From NCBI GenBank assembly GCA_963757115.1, contig CAVWQV010000006.1:496001-560000 (forward strand): a stretch of 64,000 nucleotides of DNA, read 5' to 3'. Below the pieces are notes generated by a model. That model searched no databases, was not told where the DNA came from, and saw only the letters and a program-made list of their open reading frames with translations. Both the position numbers and the translations under genes were made by a program. Source of the DNA: CAVWQV01 sp963757115 (GTDB lineage Bacteria; Pseudomonadota; Alphaproteobacteria; Acetobacterales; Acetobacteraceae). Shown piece after piece: positions 55,129-63,484 of this stretch (its first letter is position 1; the number at the start of each line of letters is the position of its first letter).

Positions 55129-55803
55129 TTAGGGGCATCCGCACTCTTCGCCAGACCATGCCTCCCGGCCTTCCTTGACTAAGAACCAGACGATCGCCAG
55201 AGACCCAGCCGGGTCGACCCACCATGCCCCAAATGCCGCTTGGGCGACGAGACTGACAACGACGACGAAGGACAGCCAGCCGCACGTGATGCTCTCCATC
55301 GCGTCGGCCCGCATGGCTCGACTTGCGAGCCTGTCAGCCAAGGCAATCTTGCGACGCGCCAGATAGCGCATGATCGGGATCGCCAGCAGGCTCACCACCA
55401 AGCCCGCGATTGAAAAGCCTCCCCCTTCCCGTGTCCAAAGGTCCCACCCCGCCGCCACCACCACGTATGCCGCGAGCGCGAATAGCAGGCCGCCGCCGAG
55501 GCGGCTGGCCAGCTGTTCTGCACGCTCGGAAAATGCTTGGCCGCGCCGCAATTCGACGGACAACCGCCAGATCAGCAACCCTGCGGAGATCAGCTCAATG
55601 ACGCTGTCCAGTCCGAACGCCAGCAGAACGACGCTTCCGGCAGCGAGGCCCGACGCGATCGCCACTACGGCTTCGATGAGCATCCAAGCAACTGTCAGCC
55701 ACTCGAGTCGGAACGCCTCCCTAATCAGGTCGGACCGCTCCGGTGCGACCAGGACGTCGGGCGTCTCCCCTCTACAGCTAGCGGTGGCGCAACTCGAGGG
55801 CAT
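55129..55803 (-). CDS. Cation-efflux (CDF)-like membrane protein
   Basis: 224 residues from the ATG at 55803, with about six hydrophobic helices: LTVAWMLIEAVVAIASGLAAGSVVLLAFGLDSVIELISAG, LLFALAAYVVVAAGWDLW and WLSFVVVVSLVAQAAFGAWW. The first helices match CDF proteins (E.A.... GL..GS..L..FG.DS.IE), with Asp in place of the usual HxxxD metal site, as in TMEM163-like relatives. A C-terminal CGC follows. The role in metal export is uncertain. It is convergent with the monooxygenase. Confidence 0.7.
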   Translation of the reverse strand: MPSSCATASCRGETPDVLVAPERSDLIREAFRLEWLTVAWMLIEAVVAIASGLAAGSVVLLAFGLDSVIELISAGLLIWRLSVELRRGQAFSERAEQLASRLGGGLLFALAAYVVVAAGWDLWTREGGGFSIAGLVVSLLAIPIMRYLARRKIALADRLASRAMRADAMESITCGWLSFVVVVSLVAQAAFGAWWVDPAGSLAIVWFLVKEGREAWSGEECGCP

Positions 55804-55870
55804 CGCGGTCCCGGTACCCCTCCGGGTTGTTGCAAATCTCCGCTGGATGTCTGGACCCCCCTGTGCTTTC

Positions 55871-55946
55871 ACCTCACCCCACGCTCTCCCCCAAGGGGGA
55901 AAGGACAATCTTCTCCCGCGCTGGCGGGAGAGGGCCGGGGTGAGGT
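55871..55946. repeat. Palindromic intergenic-type repeat inside the fbiC 3' end
   Basis: Outer arms ACCTCACCCC (55871-55880) and GGGGTGAGGT (55937-55946) are exact complements. They enclose a perfect 8-bp hairpin, TCTCCCGC-GCTG-GCGGGAGA (55912-55931), and a shorter CCCCC/GGGGG one. Elements of this consensus (CCTCACCCC...CTCTCCCGC) are scattered in many proteobacterial genomes. Only one copy is seen in this window. Confidence 0.7.
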
Positions 55947-58294
55947 TGCTTGCGCGGCGGATTAAGCACCACCGGCTCCAGGTCGGCCGCGCCGAATGAC
56001 GCGGCCCGGCGCTCGGGTGACACCGGGCGATACAACGTGTCCCGCTGCTCCGGGAGCCGGCCGATCGAGCGGATCAGCGCCTCCATTGCTTCGGGCGGAA
56101 ATTCCTGCCCGTGCTGCGTGCCGGCGGCGCGCGAAATGCTTTCGTTCATCAAGGTTCCGCCGAGATCGTTGGCGCCCGCGTTCAGGCACAGCGTCGCCCC
56201 TTCCGGCCCCATCTTCACCCAGGAAACCTGGATGTTGGTGATGAGCGGGTGCAGCACGAGCCGGGAGACCGCGTGCATCAGCACGGCCTCGCGCACCGTC
56301 GGTCCGCGGCGCGAGAGGCCGCGGAGATACATCGGCGCTTCCATGTGCACGAAGGGCAGGGGGACGAACTCGGTGAACCCGCCCGTTTCCGCTTGCAGGT
56401 CGCGCAAGCGCAGCAGGTGGCGCGCCCAGGACAGCGGCGTCTCCACATGGCCGAACATGATGGTCGAGGTGGTCCGCACGCCAAGGGCATGCGCCTCGCG
56501 CGCCACGCGGAGCCACTGCTCCGTCATGATCTTGTCGGGTGCAATGAATTGCCGCACGTCGTCGTCCAGGATCTCGGCGGCGGTGCCGGGCAGGGTGCCG
56601 AGGCCAGCCTCCTTCAGCGCGACAAGGAAATCGGACAGCGACAATCCGAGTGTCGCCGCACCTTGCGTGACCTCCAGCGGCGAGAAGGCGTGGATGTGCA
56701 TGCCGGGCAGCGCCGCCTTGATCGCCCGCGCGATGCCGAGATAGGTCGCACCCGTATAGTCCGGGTGGATGCCGCCCTGCAGGCACACTTCGGTGGCGCC
56801 ACGATCCCAGGCCTCGCGCGAGCGGCGGACGATCTCTTCAAGATCGAGATCGTAGGGCGTGCCCCGCAGCGCCTCGTGCGTGCGGCCCTTGGAGAAGGCG
56901 CAGAACTTGCACTTGTAGTAACAGATGTTTGTGTAATTGATGTTGCGATTGACGACATAGCGCACCACGTCGCCGCTCACGGCCTGCCGCAGCGCATCGG
57001 CGGTCGCCACCACATGGTCGTAGTCGGCATCCCGGGCGGCAAACAGCCGGACGATCCCGGCTTGGTCCAGCCGCTCGCCGTTGCTTGCCTTTGCAACCAG
57101 CCTTACGAGAGCCGGATCGGCGTTGGGCAGCCGCGACGTGTGAGTGCGCGCCGGCACGGTAAGGCCGGGCGCCCAGTCGTCATCGCGGGCGAGGCCTTCG
57201 GCATCCGCCATCCGCATCGTTTGCGTGGCCACGGGCGCGGCGAGCCAGCGTTGCGCATCCCGCACGTATTCGGGATAAGCGGGAAGCCGCTGCACCAGCA
57301 CCTTGCCGACCGTCGCCGTGCGCTGGGCCAGCTCCTCGATCGCGGGCCAAGGCGCTTCCGGGTTCACGTGGTCGGGGGTCACGGGCGACACGCCACCCCA
57401 GTCGTTGATGCCCGCGGCGACGATGCGCTCGTACTCGCCCGGCGTAAGGTTGGGTGGCGCCTGAATGTTGACCGCCGGCCCGAGGATCAGCCGAGCCGCC
57501 GCTACCGTCCAGAGCAGATCCTCGAGATCGGGTTCCGGCGCTCCGGCGCGCTTGGTCTTCGGCTTGGCCCGGAAGTTCTGCACAATGACTTCCTGGATGT
57601 GCCCGTGCCGCGCGTGAAGATCGCGGATCGCGAGGAGCGATTGCAGCCGCTCCGGGCGGGTCTCGCCGATGCCGATGAGGATGCCGGTGGTGAACGGGAC
57701 AGCGAGCTCGCCCGCCAGTCGGATCGTTTCGAGCCGCACATCGGGGTGCTTGTCGGGAGAGCCATGATGTACTCCGCCCGGCTCGCACAAGCGCGCGCTC
57801 GCGGATTCAAGCATGATCCCCTGGCTCGCCGTCACCTCGCGGAGGCTCGCGATCTCCTCGCGCGTCATCACGCCTGGGTTGGCGTGCGGCAGCAGCCCCG
57901 TCTCCTTCAGGACCAGCGCGCACATCGCGCGGAGATAGGCGATGGTCGTCGGATAGCCGAGTGCCGCGAGCGCGTCCCGCGCGGCCTGGAAGCGGAGTTC
58001 CGGCTTATCGCCCAGGGTGAACAGCGCTTCCGTGCAGCCGGCCGCCGCCCCCGCCCGCGCGATCGCCAGCACGTCGTCGGGGGACAGATAGGCGGGCCTG
58101 CCGCCGCGCGGGCGCTCAGCGAAGGTGCAGTAGTGGCAGACGTCCCGGCACAGTTTGGTGAGCGGGATGAACACCTTGCGCGAATAGGACAGGTTGCGCC
58201 CGTGCCCTTCATCGCGCAGCGCTGCGGCGCGGGCGAGCAAGGTTGGCAGTGGAGCGTGGCTGATCCACTCCGTCAGTGGCTGGTCATCGGTCAT
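55874..58294 (-). CDS. fbiC: FO synthase FbiC (fused CofG-CofH)
   Basis: 806 residues from the ATG at 58294. Two radical-SAM enzymes in one chain make FO, the deazaflavin core of F420, from tyrosine and a pyrimidine precursor. The CofG half carries C49-x3-C53-x2-C56 (LCRDVCHYCTF), the CofH half C458-x3-C462-x2-C465 (CYYKCKFCAFSKG). Other conserved parts: MLESASARLCEPGGVHHGSPDK, INDWGGVSPVTPDHVNPEAPWP, TEVCLQGGIHPDY and NDLGGTLMNESISRAAG. The last ~25 residues (from about HPGPLPPARE) are encoded by a palindromic repeat and are probably not ancestral. Divergent from an LLM oxidoreductase. Confidence 0.96.
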   Translation of the reverse strand: MTDDQPLTEWISHAPLPTLLARAAALRDEGHGRNLSYSRKVFIPLTKLCRDVCHYCTFAERPRGGRPAYLSPDDVLAIARAGAAAGCTEALFTLGDKPELRFQAARDALAALGYPTTIAYLRAMCALVLKETGLLPHANPGVMTREEIASLREVTASQGIMLESASARLCEPGGVHHGSPDKHPDVRLETIRLAGELAVPFTTGILIGIGETRPERLQSLLAIRDLHARHGHIQEVIVQNFRAKPKTKRAGAPEPDLEDLLWTVAAARLILGPAVNIQAPPNLTPGEYERIVAAGINDWGGVSPVTPDHVNPEAPWPAIEELAQRTATVGKVLVQRLPAYPEYVRDAQRWLAAPVATQTMRMADAEGLARDDDWAPGLTVPARTHTSRLPNADPALVRLVAKASNGERLDQAGIVRLFAARDADYDHVVATADALRQAVSGDVVRYVVNRNINYTNICYYKCKFCAFSKGRTHEALRGTPYDLDLEEIVRRSREAWDRGATEVCLQGGIHPDYTGATYLGIARAIKAALPGMHIHAFSPLEVTQGAATLGLSLSDFLVALKEAGLGTLPGTAAEILDDDVRQFIAPDKIMTEQWLRVAREAHALGVRTTSTIMFGHVETPLSWARHLLRLRDLQAETGGFTEFVPLPFVHMEAPMYLRGLSRRGPTVREAVLMHAVSRLVLHPLITNIQVSWVKMGPEGATLCLNAGANDLGGTLMNESISRAAGTQHGQEFPPEAMEALIRSIGRLPEQRDTLYRPVSPERRAASFGAADLEPVVLNPPRKQPHPGPLPPAREKIVLSPLGESVG

Positions 58295-58454
58295 GTTGTG
58301 TCGCTTTGATCGGCTCTGGGCTCGTGCCGCGTCGGCAAGAAGGGCCCGTCGCCGTCTCCCTGTCTGGCTCGGCCGCAGTCTGCCTCCACGGCCGGGGGAA
58401 GCCAACGGCCGAATGCGGTGCTAGCCTCCGGGCAGCAATGCAGAGGGGGATGGG

Positions 58455-59408
58455 ATGCAGTTCGGGTTCAACCTGCCGACATCGGGCGATCTCATCGCCC
58501 CGGACATCCTGACGCGGATCGCGACCGAGGGTGAGGCGATGGGCTACGAGTTCGCCCAGGTGAGCGACCACGTGGTGATCCCGACCGCCATCGCGAACAA
58601 ATACCCCTATGCCGACAGCGGCGAGTTCCCGGCCGGCGCGCGGGCGCAGCGGCACGAGCAATTGATGGAAATGATGTTTGTCGCCGCCAAGACGAAGACC
58701 TTGCGCATCCTTTCCTCGGTGACGGTGGTGCCGCACCGCCCGGCCGTGGTGCAGGCGAAGATGATCGCGACCATGGACGTGCTCTCGGGCGGCCGGGTGA
58801 TCTGGGGCATCGGCGCGGGATGGATGCGCGAAGAGTTCGAGGCGCTCGATACCGAGCCATTCGACCATCGCGGCACGGTCACCGACGAATACATTTACGC
58901 GGCCAAGGCGCTGTGGTCACAGGACGTGGCGAGCTACGAAGGCAAGTACGTCCAGTTCGCCAACATCCTGTGCGACCCCAAGCCGGTGCAGCGGCCGCAC
59001 CCGCCGATCTGGGTGGGCGGCGAGAGCGGCCCGGCGCTGCGGCGCACCGCCCGCCTCGGCGACGCCTGGTATCCGCTCGGCACCAACCCCGAGTTCCGCC
59101 TGGACAGCCTGCCTCGCTACAAGGCCGGCATCGAAAAGCTGCGCGGCATGGTGGAGAAGGCCGGGCGCAAGCCGTCCGACGTCGCACTCGCCTACCGGGT
59201 CGCGACCCACGGCGAGCGGCTGCCGGACAAGGCCGACGACGGCCAGCGCCGGCTGTTTTCCGGGAGCAACCAGGACATCATCGCCGACCTTCGCGCGATG
59301 AAGGAGATCGGGGTGGTCGCGGTCGACTTCACGCTGGTGACCCAGGACGTGGAAACCTCGCTCACCACCATGCGGCGGTTCCGCGAAGACGTCCTGAACA
59401 AGGTTTGA
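58455..59408 (+). CDS. LLM-class (F420-type) oxidoreductase
   Basis: 317 residues of the luciferase-like TIM-barrel family: MQFGFNLPTSGDLIAPD, QVSDHVVIPT, SSVTVVPHRPAVVQAKMIATMDVLSGGRVIWGIGAGWMREEFEAL and PPIWVGGESGPALRRTARLGDAWYP. The GVGxGW-like IGAGWMREE pattern is that of predicted F420-dependent enzymes. The ATG at 58455 has a purine-rich site (AGAGGGGG). It is divergent from fbiC (160-base gap) and followed 4 bases later by a second LLM gene. Substrate unknown. Confidence 0.9.
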   Translation: MQFGFNLPTSGDLIAPDILTRIATEGEAMGYEFAQVSDHVVIPTAIANKYPYADSGEFPAGARAQRHEQLMEMMFVAAKTKTLRILSSVTVVPHRPAVVQAKMIATMDVLSGGRVIWGIGAGWMREEFEALDTEPFDHRGTVTDEYIYAAKALWSQDVASYEGKYVQFANILCDPKPVQRPHPPIWVGGESGPALRRTARLGDAWYPLGTNPEFRLDSLPRYKAGIEKLRGMVEKAGRKPSDVALAYRVATHGERLPDKADDGQRRLFSGSNQDIIADLRAMKEIGVVAVDFTLVTQDVETSLTTMRRFREDVLNKV

Positions 59409-59412
59409 CCCC

Positions 59413-60450
59413 ATGCAGCTCGGGATCACTCTCAGGCTCGGGTCCGGCAACCCGGTCGACATCGAACACGTGCTGGCAGCGGAACGGCTCGGCTTCTCCC
59501 AAGTCTGGGCGGGCGAGGCGTACGGCACCGACGCGGTCACACCGATAACCTGGGTGCTGGCGCGCACCACGCGGATCAAGGCGGGCACCGGCATCATGCA
59601 GATGCAGGCCCGCACACCGACCTGTGCGGCGATGACGGCGCAGACCTTGCAACTCATGTCCGGCAACCGCTTCCTGTGCGGGGTCGGCCCGTCGGGGCCG
59701 CAGGTGATCGAGGGCTGGCATGGCGCGGCCTACGGCAAGCCGATCCAGCGCACCAAAGAGTATATCGAGATCATCCGCCGCGTGCTCCGCCGCGAGGCGC
59801 CGCTCACCTTTGAGGGCGAGCACTACACGATCCCCTATTCCGGCCCCGGCGCGAGCGGTCTCGGCAAGCCGCTGAAGAGCATCATCCATGCCGATCCGAG
59901 CCTGCCGATCTACACCGCCTCCATCACGCCGGCCGGGCTGCGTGCAGCGGGCGAGGTCGCGGACGGTACGTTGCCGATCTTTTTCTCGCCCGAGCAGCCC
60001 AACCTCATCACGGACGCGATCGAGGAAGGGATGCGCAAGGCGGGCGGCGGCAAGACGATGGCCGATTTCGACAATGCGCCTTACGTGCGCATCCGCATGG
60101 GCGACGATCTTGAAAAGTGCCGCGACGCGCTCAGGCCCGAGTTGGCGCTCTACATCGGCGGCATGGGAGCGCGGTCGAAGAACTTCTATAATGACCTTGC
60201 CAAGCGCCTCGGCTACGAGGAGGCCGCGGAGACCATCCAGAATTACTATCTCGACGGCAAGAAGCGCGAGGCGGAGGCGGCGGTGCCAACGGCGCTGATC
60301 GACGAGATCTCGCTCGTGGGCCCCGCAGACCGCATCCGCGATCGCATGGCCGCCTGGAAGGACGTGGCACGGAGCCACAAGGTGCGCACGATGGTGCTGA
60401 CCGGCGGCACGGCGGACGCGCTGCGGGTCGCGGCGGAGGCGGCACTGTAG
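59413..60450 (+). CDS. LLM-class (F420-type) oxidoreductase
   Basis: 345 residues, a different branch of the luciferase-like family from its neighbour: LGITLRLGSGNPVDIEHVLAAERLGFSQVWAGEAYGTDAVTPITWVLART, TGIMQMQARTPTCAAMTAQTLQLMSGNRFLCGVGPSGPQV and VADGTLPIFFSPEQPN. The pattern resembles F420-dependent N5,N10-methylene-H4MPT reductase-like proteins of actinobacteria, which act on diverse substrates. Same operon as the previous gene. With fbiC and fgd close by, F420H2 is its likely cofactor. Confidence 0.9.
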   Translation: MQLGITLRLGSGNPVDIEHVLAAERLGFSQVWAGEAYGTDAVTPITWVLARTTRIKAGTGIMQMQARTPTCAAMTAQTLQLMSGNRFLCGVGPSGPQVIEGWHGAAYGKPIQRTKEYIEIIRRVLRREAPLTFEGEHYTIPYSGPGASGLGKPLKSIIHADPSLPIYTASITPAGLRAAGEVADGTLPIFFSPEQPNLITDAIEEGMRKAGGGKTMADFDNAPYVRIRMGDDLEKCRDALRPELALYIGGMGARSKNFYNDLAKRLGYEEAAETIQNYYLDGKKREAEAAVPTALIDEISLVGPADRIRDRMAAWKDVARSHKVRTMVLTGGTADALRVAAEAAL

Positions 60451-60468
60451 CGTGCGCGCCGCCGACCC

Positions 60469-60855
60469 ATGATCGAACACTACACCGACCACGCCGCGAA
60501 CGAACGGACCTTCCTCGCGTGGGTGCGTACCGCGATCGCGGTGATGGCGTTCGGCTTTCTGGTCGAGAAGTTCGATCTATTCCTGGAGATCGCCAGCCGG
60601 TCGCTCTCCGGGCGCGATGCCTTGCCGGTTGGGCATGCGGTCGGCAACGTCGCCGGATTGCTGCTCATCCTCATGGGAGGTGCGACACTGGTGCTCGCGA
60701 TGCTGCGCTTCCGGCAGACGACGCGCGACATCGACAGCAAGGACGTCCGGTCGGACACAGGCGCGCGACTGGACTTCGCACTCGTAGGCCTGCTGGTGCT
60801 GCTCGGCGTAACGTTGTTTGTGTACCTGTCCTATACCGTAGTCCGACGGCTCTGA
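60469..60855 (+). CDS. DUF202-family small membrane protein
   Basis: 128 residues with three helices: the family signature NERTFLAWVRTAIAVMAFGFLVEKF at the N-terminus, VGNVAGLLLILMGGATLVLAMLRF and LDFALVGLLVLLGVTLFVYLSYTVV. Relatives of E. coli YidH, function unknown. It starts 18 bases after the LLM gene and precedes a monooxygenase by 17 bases, so it probably belongs to the same transcript. Confidence 0.9.
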   Translation: MIEHYTDHAANERTFLAWVRTAIAVMAFGFLVEKFDLFLEIASRSLSGRDALPVGHAVGNVAGLLLILMGGATLVLAMLRFRQTTRDIDSKDVRSDTGARLDFALVGLLVLLGVTLFVYLSYTVVRRL

Positions 60856-60872
60856 GCCGAACGGTACACCGG

Positions 60873-62193
60873 ATGGCGGAGAACACGATGCAGAACGGCA
60901 AGGGTTCGGCCGATCAAGCCAGGGCGATTGTCGTCGGCGGGTCCGCCGGCGGACTGCTGGCTGCGGCGTTGCTGCGGCGCGGCGGATGGCGAGCGGACGT
61001 GTTCGAAAAGTCGCCTGTCGAACTCGTCGGCCGCGGCGCCGGCATCGCGACGCATCCGGAACTCGCCGAAGCACTGGACGAAAGCGGTGCGGGAAGCCAC
61101 GAGCTTGGGCTGCCGGTGACATACCGCGTCGCGCTCGACCGGGCGGGCAACGTGGTCGCGCGCCGGCACCATCCGCAGATCGTTACTTCATGGGACCGGC
61201 TGCATCAGATCGTACGGGAAGCGACCCCGGACAATTGCTATCATCTCGGGCACGAACTGGTGTCGGTCTCGCAGACCGAGGACGGTGTCACCGCTTCGTT
61301 CGCCAACGGCAGCAGCGTGACCGGGGACGTGCTGGTGGGTGCCGACGGCATCCGATCCACCGTGCGCGGCATTTACCGGCCCGAGGTGCAGCCGGAGTAC
61401 GCCGGCTACGTGATCTGGCGGGGGCTGGTGGAGGAGGGCGCGCTGCCGCCCGAGCTGCACCGGCGCATCTTCGATCACTTCACGTTCTTCTTCCCGCCGC
61501 GGTACGAGTTCGATCGGCTATCCGATCCCCGGCCGGAACAACGATCTACGTCCCGGCCATCGGCGCTATAACTGGGTCTGGTACGCCGGCGCGACGCCGG
61601 AGCAACTCGCCGACATTCTCACCGACGCTTCGGGCAACCAGTACGAGTTCGGTATTCCGCCCGCGTTGCTGCGGCCGGAGATCGTCGCGGCAATGCGCGA
61701 GGCGGCCAGGGAAATCGTGACACAGCCGCTGCTCGATGCGCTCGATCTCATTCCGGAGCCGTTCGTGACCCCCGTCTACGATTTCTGCTCGCCCGAGTTC
61801 GCATTCGGCCGGGTGGCCTTGCTCGGCGACGCGGCGGTGACCGCGCGGCCGCATGTGGGCTACGGGACGACCAAGGCGGCAGGCGACGCGGTGGCCCTCG
61901 GCCGCGCGCTCAACCGGGCGCTGGCGGTTGGCGGGGAGGTCGCGGCGGCGTTGCGCTCCTACGAGGCGGAGCGTCTGCCCGTGGGGCGCAGCACGTTCCT
62001 ACGCAGCCGCCAGCTCGGCTCGTGGATGGGCGTGCCGTTCCCGAGCGGGGCGGAGGACGTAATCGAGGATGCCGACCTGCACACCTTGCCCGGCATCCTG
62101 CGCCATACTGGGAGCAACGAGTTCCTAACCGGGCGCGACCCGGGGCGAGCCCTCCTCGAAGCGGAGCTCGGCGACTACGAAGCGGCGCGATGA
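60873..62193 (+). CDS. FAD-dependent aromatic-type monooxygenase (frameshifted)
   Basis: About 440 residues. From the ATG at 60873: FAD motif IVVGGSAGGLLAAALLRRGGW, the R-G-I-like GRGAGIATHPEL, the DG motif VGADGIRSTVRGIYRPE. The frame breaks near 61535; then NWVWYAGATPEQLADIL and the GD motif ALLGDAAVTARPHVGYGTTKAAGDAVALGRAL follow, to the stop at 62193. Resembles salicylate/2,6-dihydroxypyridine hydroxylase-like group A flavoprotein monooxygenases. Likely NAD(P)H-dependent; substrate unknown. End of the LLM-DUF202 transcript. Confidence 0.87.
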
Positions 62194-62280
62194 ATACGAA
62201 CCAGCAAGCCCCCTCATGCTAAAGGCTTGAGGTGTCCACTACAGGCTCGACAGTCAGGAACAGGTTGAGGCGCAACCGGG

Positions 62281-62718
62281 ATGAGCGATCTTTACGACGC
62301 CGATATCGTGGTCTGGAGCGAGGAGCAGGGCGCGTTGCTCCGCCGCGTTGCGGCCGGTGAACGGCTGAACGACACCCATCCGGACTGGGAGAATATCATC
62401 GAGGAGATTGAGAGCGTGGGCCGGAGCCAGGTCGAGGCCGTGGAGTCGTTGCTGTTCCAGGCGCTCGTACACTGGCTTAAGGCGGAAGCGTGGCCGGCGT
62501 CGGTCACCGCGCCAAGCTGGCAGGGTGACTCGCGAGGCTTTCGCTTGCAGGCGCGGCGTCGCTTCGCGCCCTCCATGCGCCATAAGCTCGATGTCGCCGA
62601 TCTCTACAGCGATGCCCGTAAGGCCTTGCCGGAGATAGTGGATGGCCAGCCGCCGTCTCCGGTTCCGGCCGACTGTCCTTTTACGCTTGACCAACTACTT
62701 GGAGACGATCGGCTGTAG
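62281..62718 (+). CDS. DUF29-family protein
   Basis: 145 residues: YDADIVVWSEEQGALLRRVA, WENIIEEIESVGRSQVEAVESLLFQALVHWLK and SMRHKLDVADLYSDARKALP match the DUF29 pattern (Y..D...W...Q...LR......D..nl.EEIe.lG). Function unknown; frequent in alphaproteobacteria and cyanobacteria, often in multiple copies. Probably cytoplasmic. It is convergent with the second Liv module. Confidence 0.85.
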   Translation: MSDLYDADIVVWSEEQGALLRRVAAGERLNDTHPDWENIIEEIESVGRSQVEAVESLLFQALVHWLKAEAWPASVTAPSWQGDSRGFRLQARRRFAPSMRHKLDVADLYSDARKALPEIVDGQPPSPVPADCPFTLDQLLGDDRL

Positions 62719-62788
62719 GGCGGAGAAGCAAGCGAAAGCGCTCAGTTGGCGCACACGAAGGCGAAGGCCTACGTTCGCTGAGTGGCGA

Positions 62789-63484
62789 TCAAACCTCCAG
62801 CCACTCCTTCCGCACGCCCTCGTTCGCCGCCAGCGCCTCCGGCGTGCCTTCGAACACGATCCGCCCGTGGCCCATCACGTAAAGCCGGTGCGAAATCTTC
62901 AGCGCAATCGTGAGCTTCTGCTCCACCAGCAGTATCGCCACGCCACGGTTGGCGATCTCGCCCAGCAGCACGCCCACCTGCTCCACGAGCTTCGGCGCCA
63001 AGCCCTCGGTCGGCTCGTCGATCAGCACCAGGTCGGGGTCGCCCATCAGGGTGCGGCACATGGAAAGCATCTGCTGCTCGCCGCCAGACAGCACGCCCGC
63101 CGCCGTGTCCTGCCGCGCGCCAAGATTAGGGAACAGCCCGTACACGTCGTCGAACCGCCACCGCCCGAACCGGCCCGCGCGCTTCAACCCAAGCTCCAGG
63201 TTCTGCCGCACGGTGAGCGTGGGAAACACCTGCCGATCCTCCGGCACGTAGCCGATGCCGGCACGCGAAACGAGGTCGGAGCGCAACCCCGCCATCTCGC
63301 GCCCCTTGTAGCGCACCGTGCCCTGCGGCGGCACCAGGCCCATGATCGCCTTGCAGGTGGTGGAGCGGCCGACGCCGTTGCGGCCGAGCAGGCTCACGAT
63401 CTCGCCCTCGCGCACCTGCAAGTCGACGCCGTGCAGGATGTGGCTCTTGCCGTAATAGGCGTGCAAATCCACGACCTCGAGCAT
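62789..63484 (-). CDS. livF: Branched-chain amino-acid-type ABC transporter ATPase LivF (second module)
   Basis: 231 residues. LEVVDLHAYYGKSHILHGVDLQV start, Walker A-like GRNGVGRST (the usual Lys is Arg: GxxGxGKS/T reads GRNGVGRST), IGYVPEDRQVFPTLTV, signature VLSGGEQQMLSMCRTL, Walker B LVLIDEPTEGLAP and LLVEQKLTIAL. The Lys-to-Arg change at the Walker A position is unusual and could be a sequencing error. It overlaps livG by one base (ATGA). Confidence 0.9.
   Translation of the reverse strand: MLEVVDLHAYYGKSHILHGVDLQVREGEIVSLLGRNGVGRSTTCKAIMGLVPPQGTVRYKGREMAGLRSDLVSRAGIGYVPEDRQVFPTLTVRQNLELGLKRAGRFGRWRFDDVYGLFPNLGARQDTAAGVLSGGEQQMLSMCRTLMGDPDLVLIDEPTEGLAPKLVEQVGVLLGEIANRGVAILLVEQKLTIALKISHRLYVMGHGRIVFEGTPEALAANEGVRKEWLEV

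Noticed and set aside
56111..58309. 732-codon plus-strand frame opposite fbiC
   Set aside because: Entirely antisense to a well-supported FbiC; no motif, Arg/His/Gln/Ala-rich.
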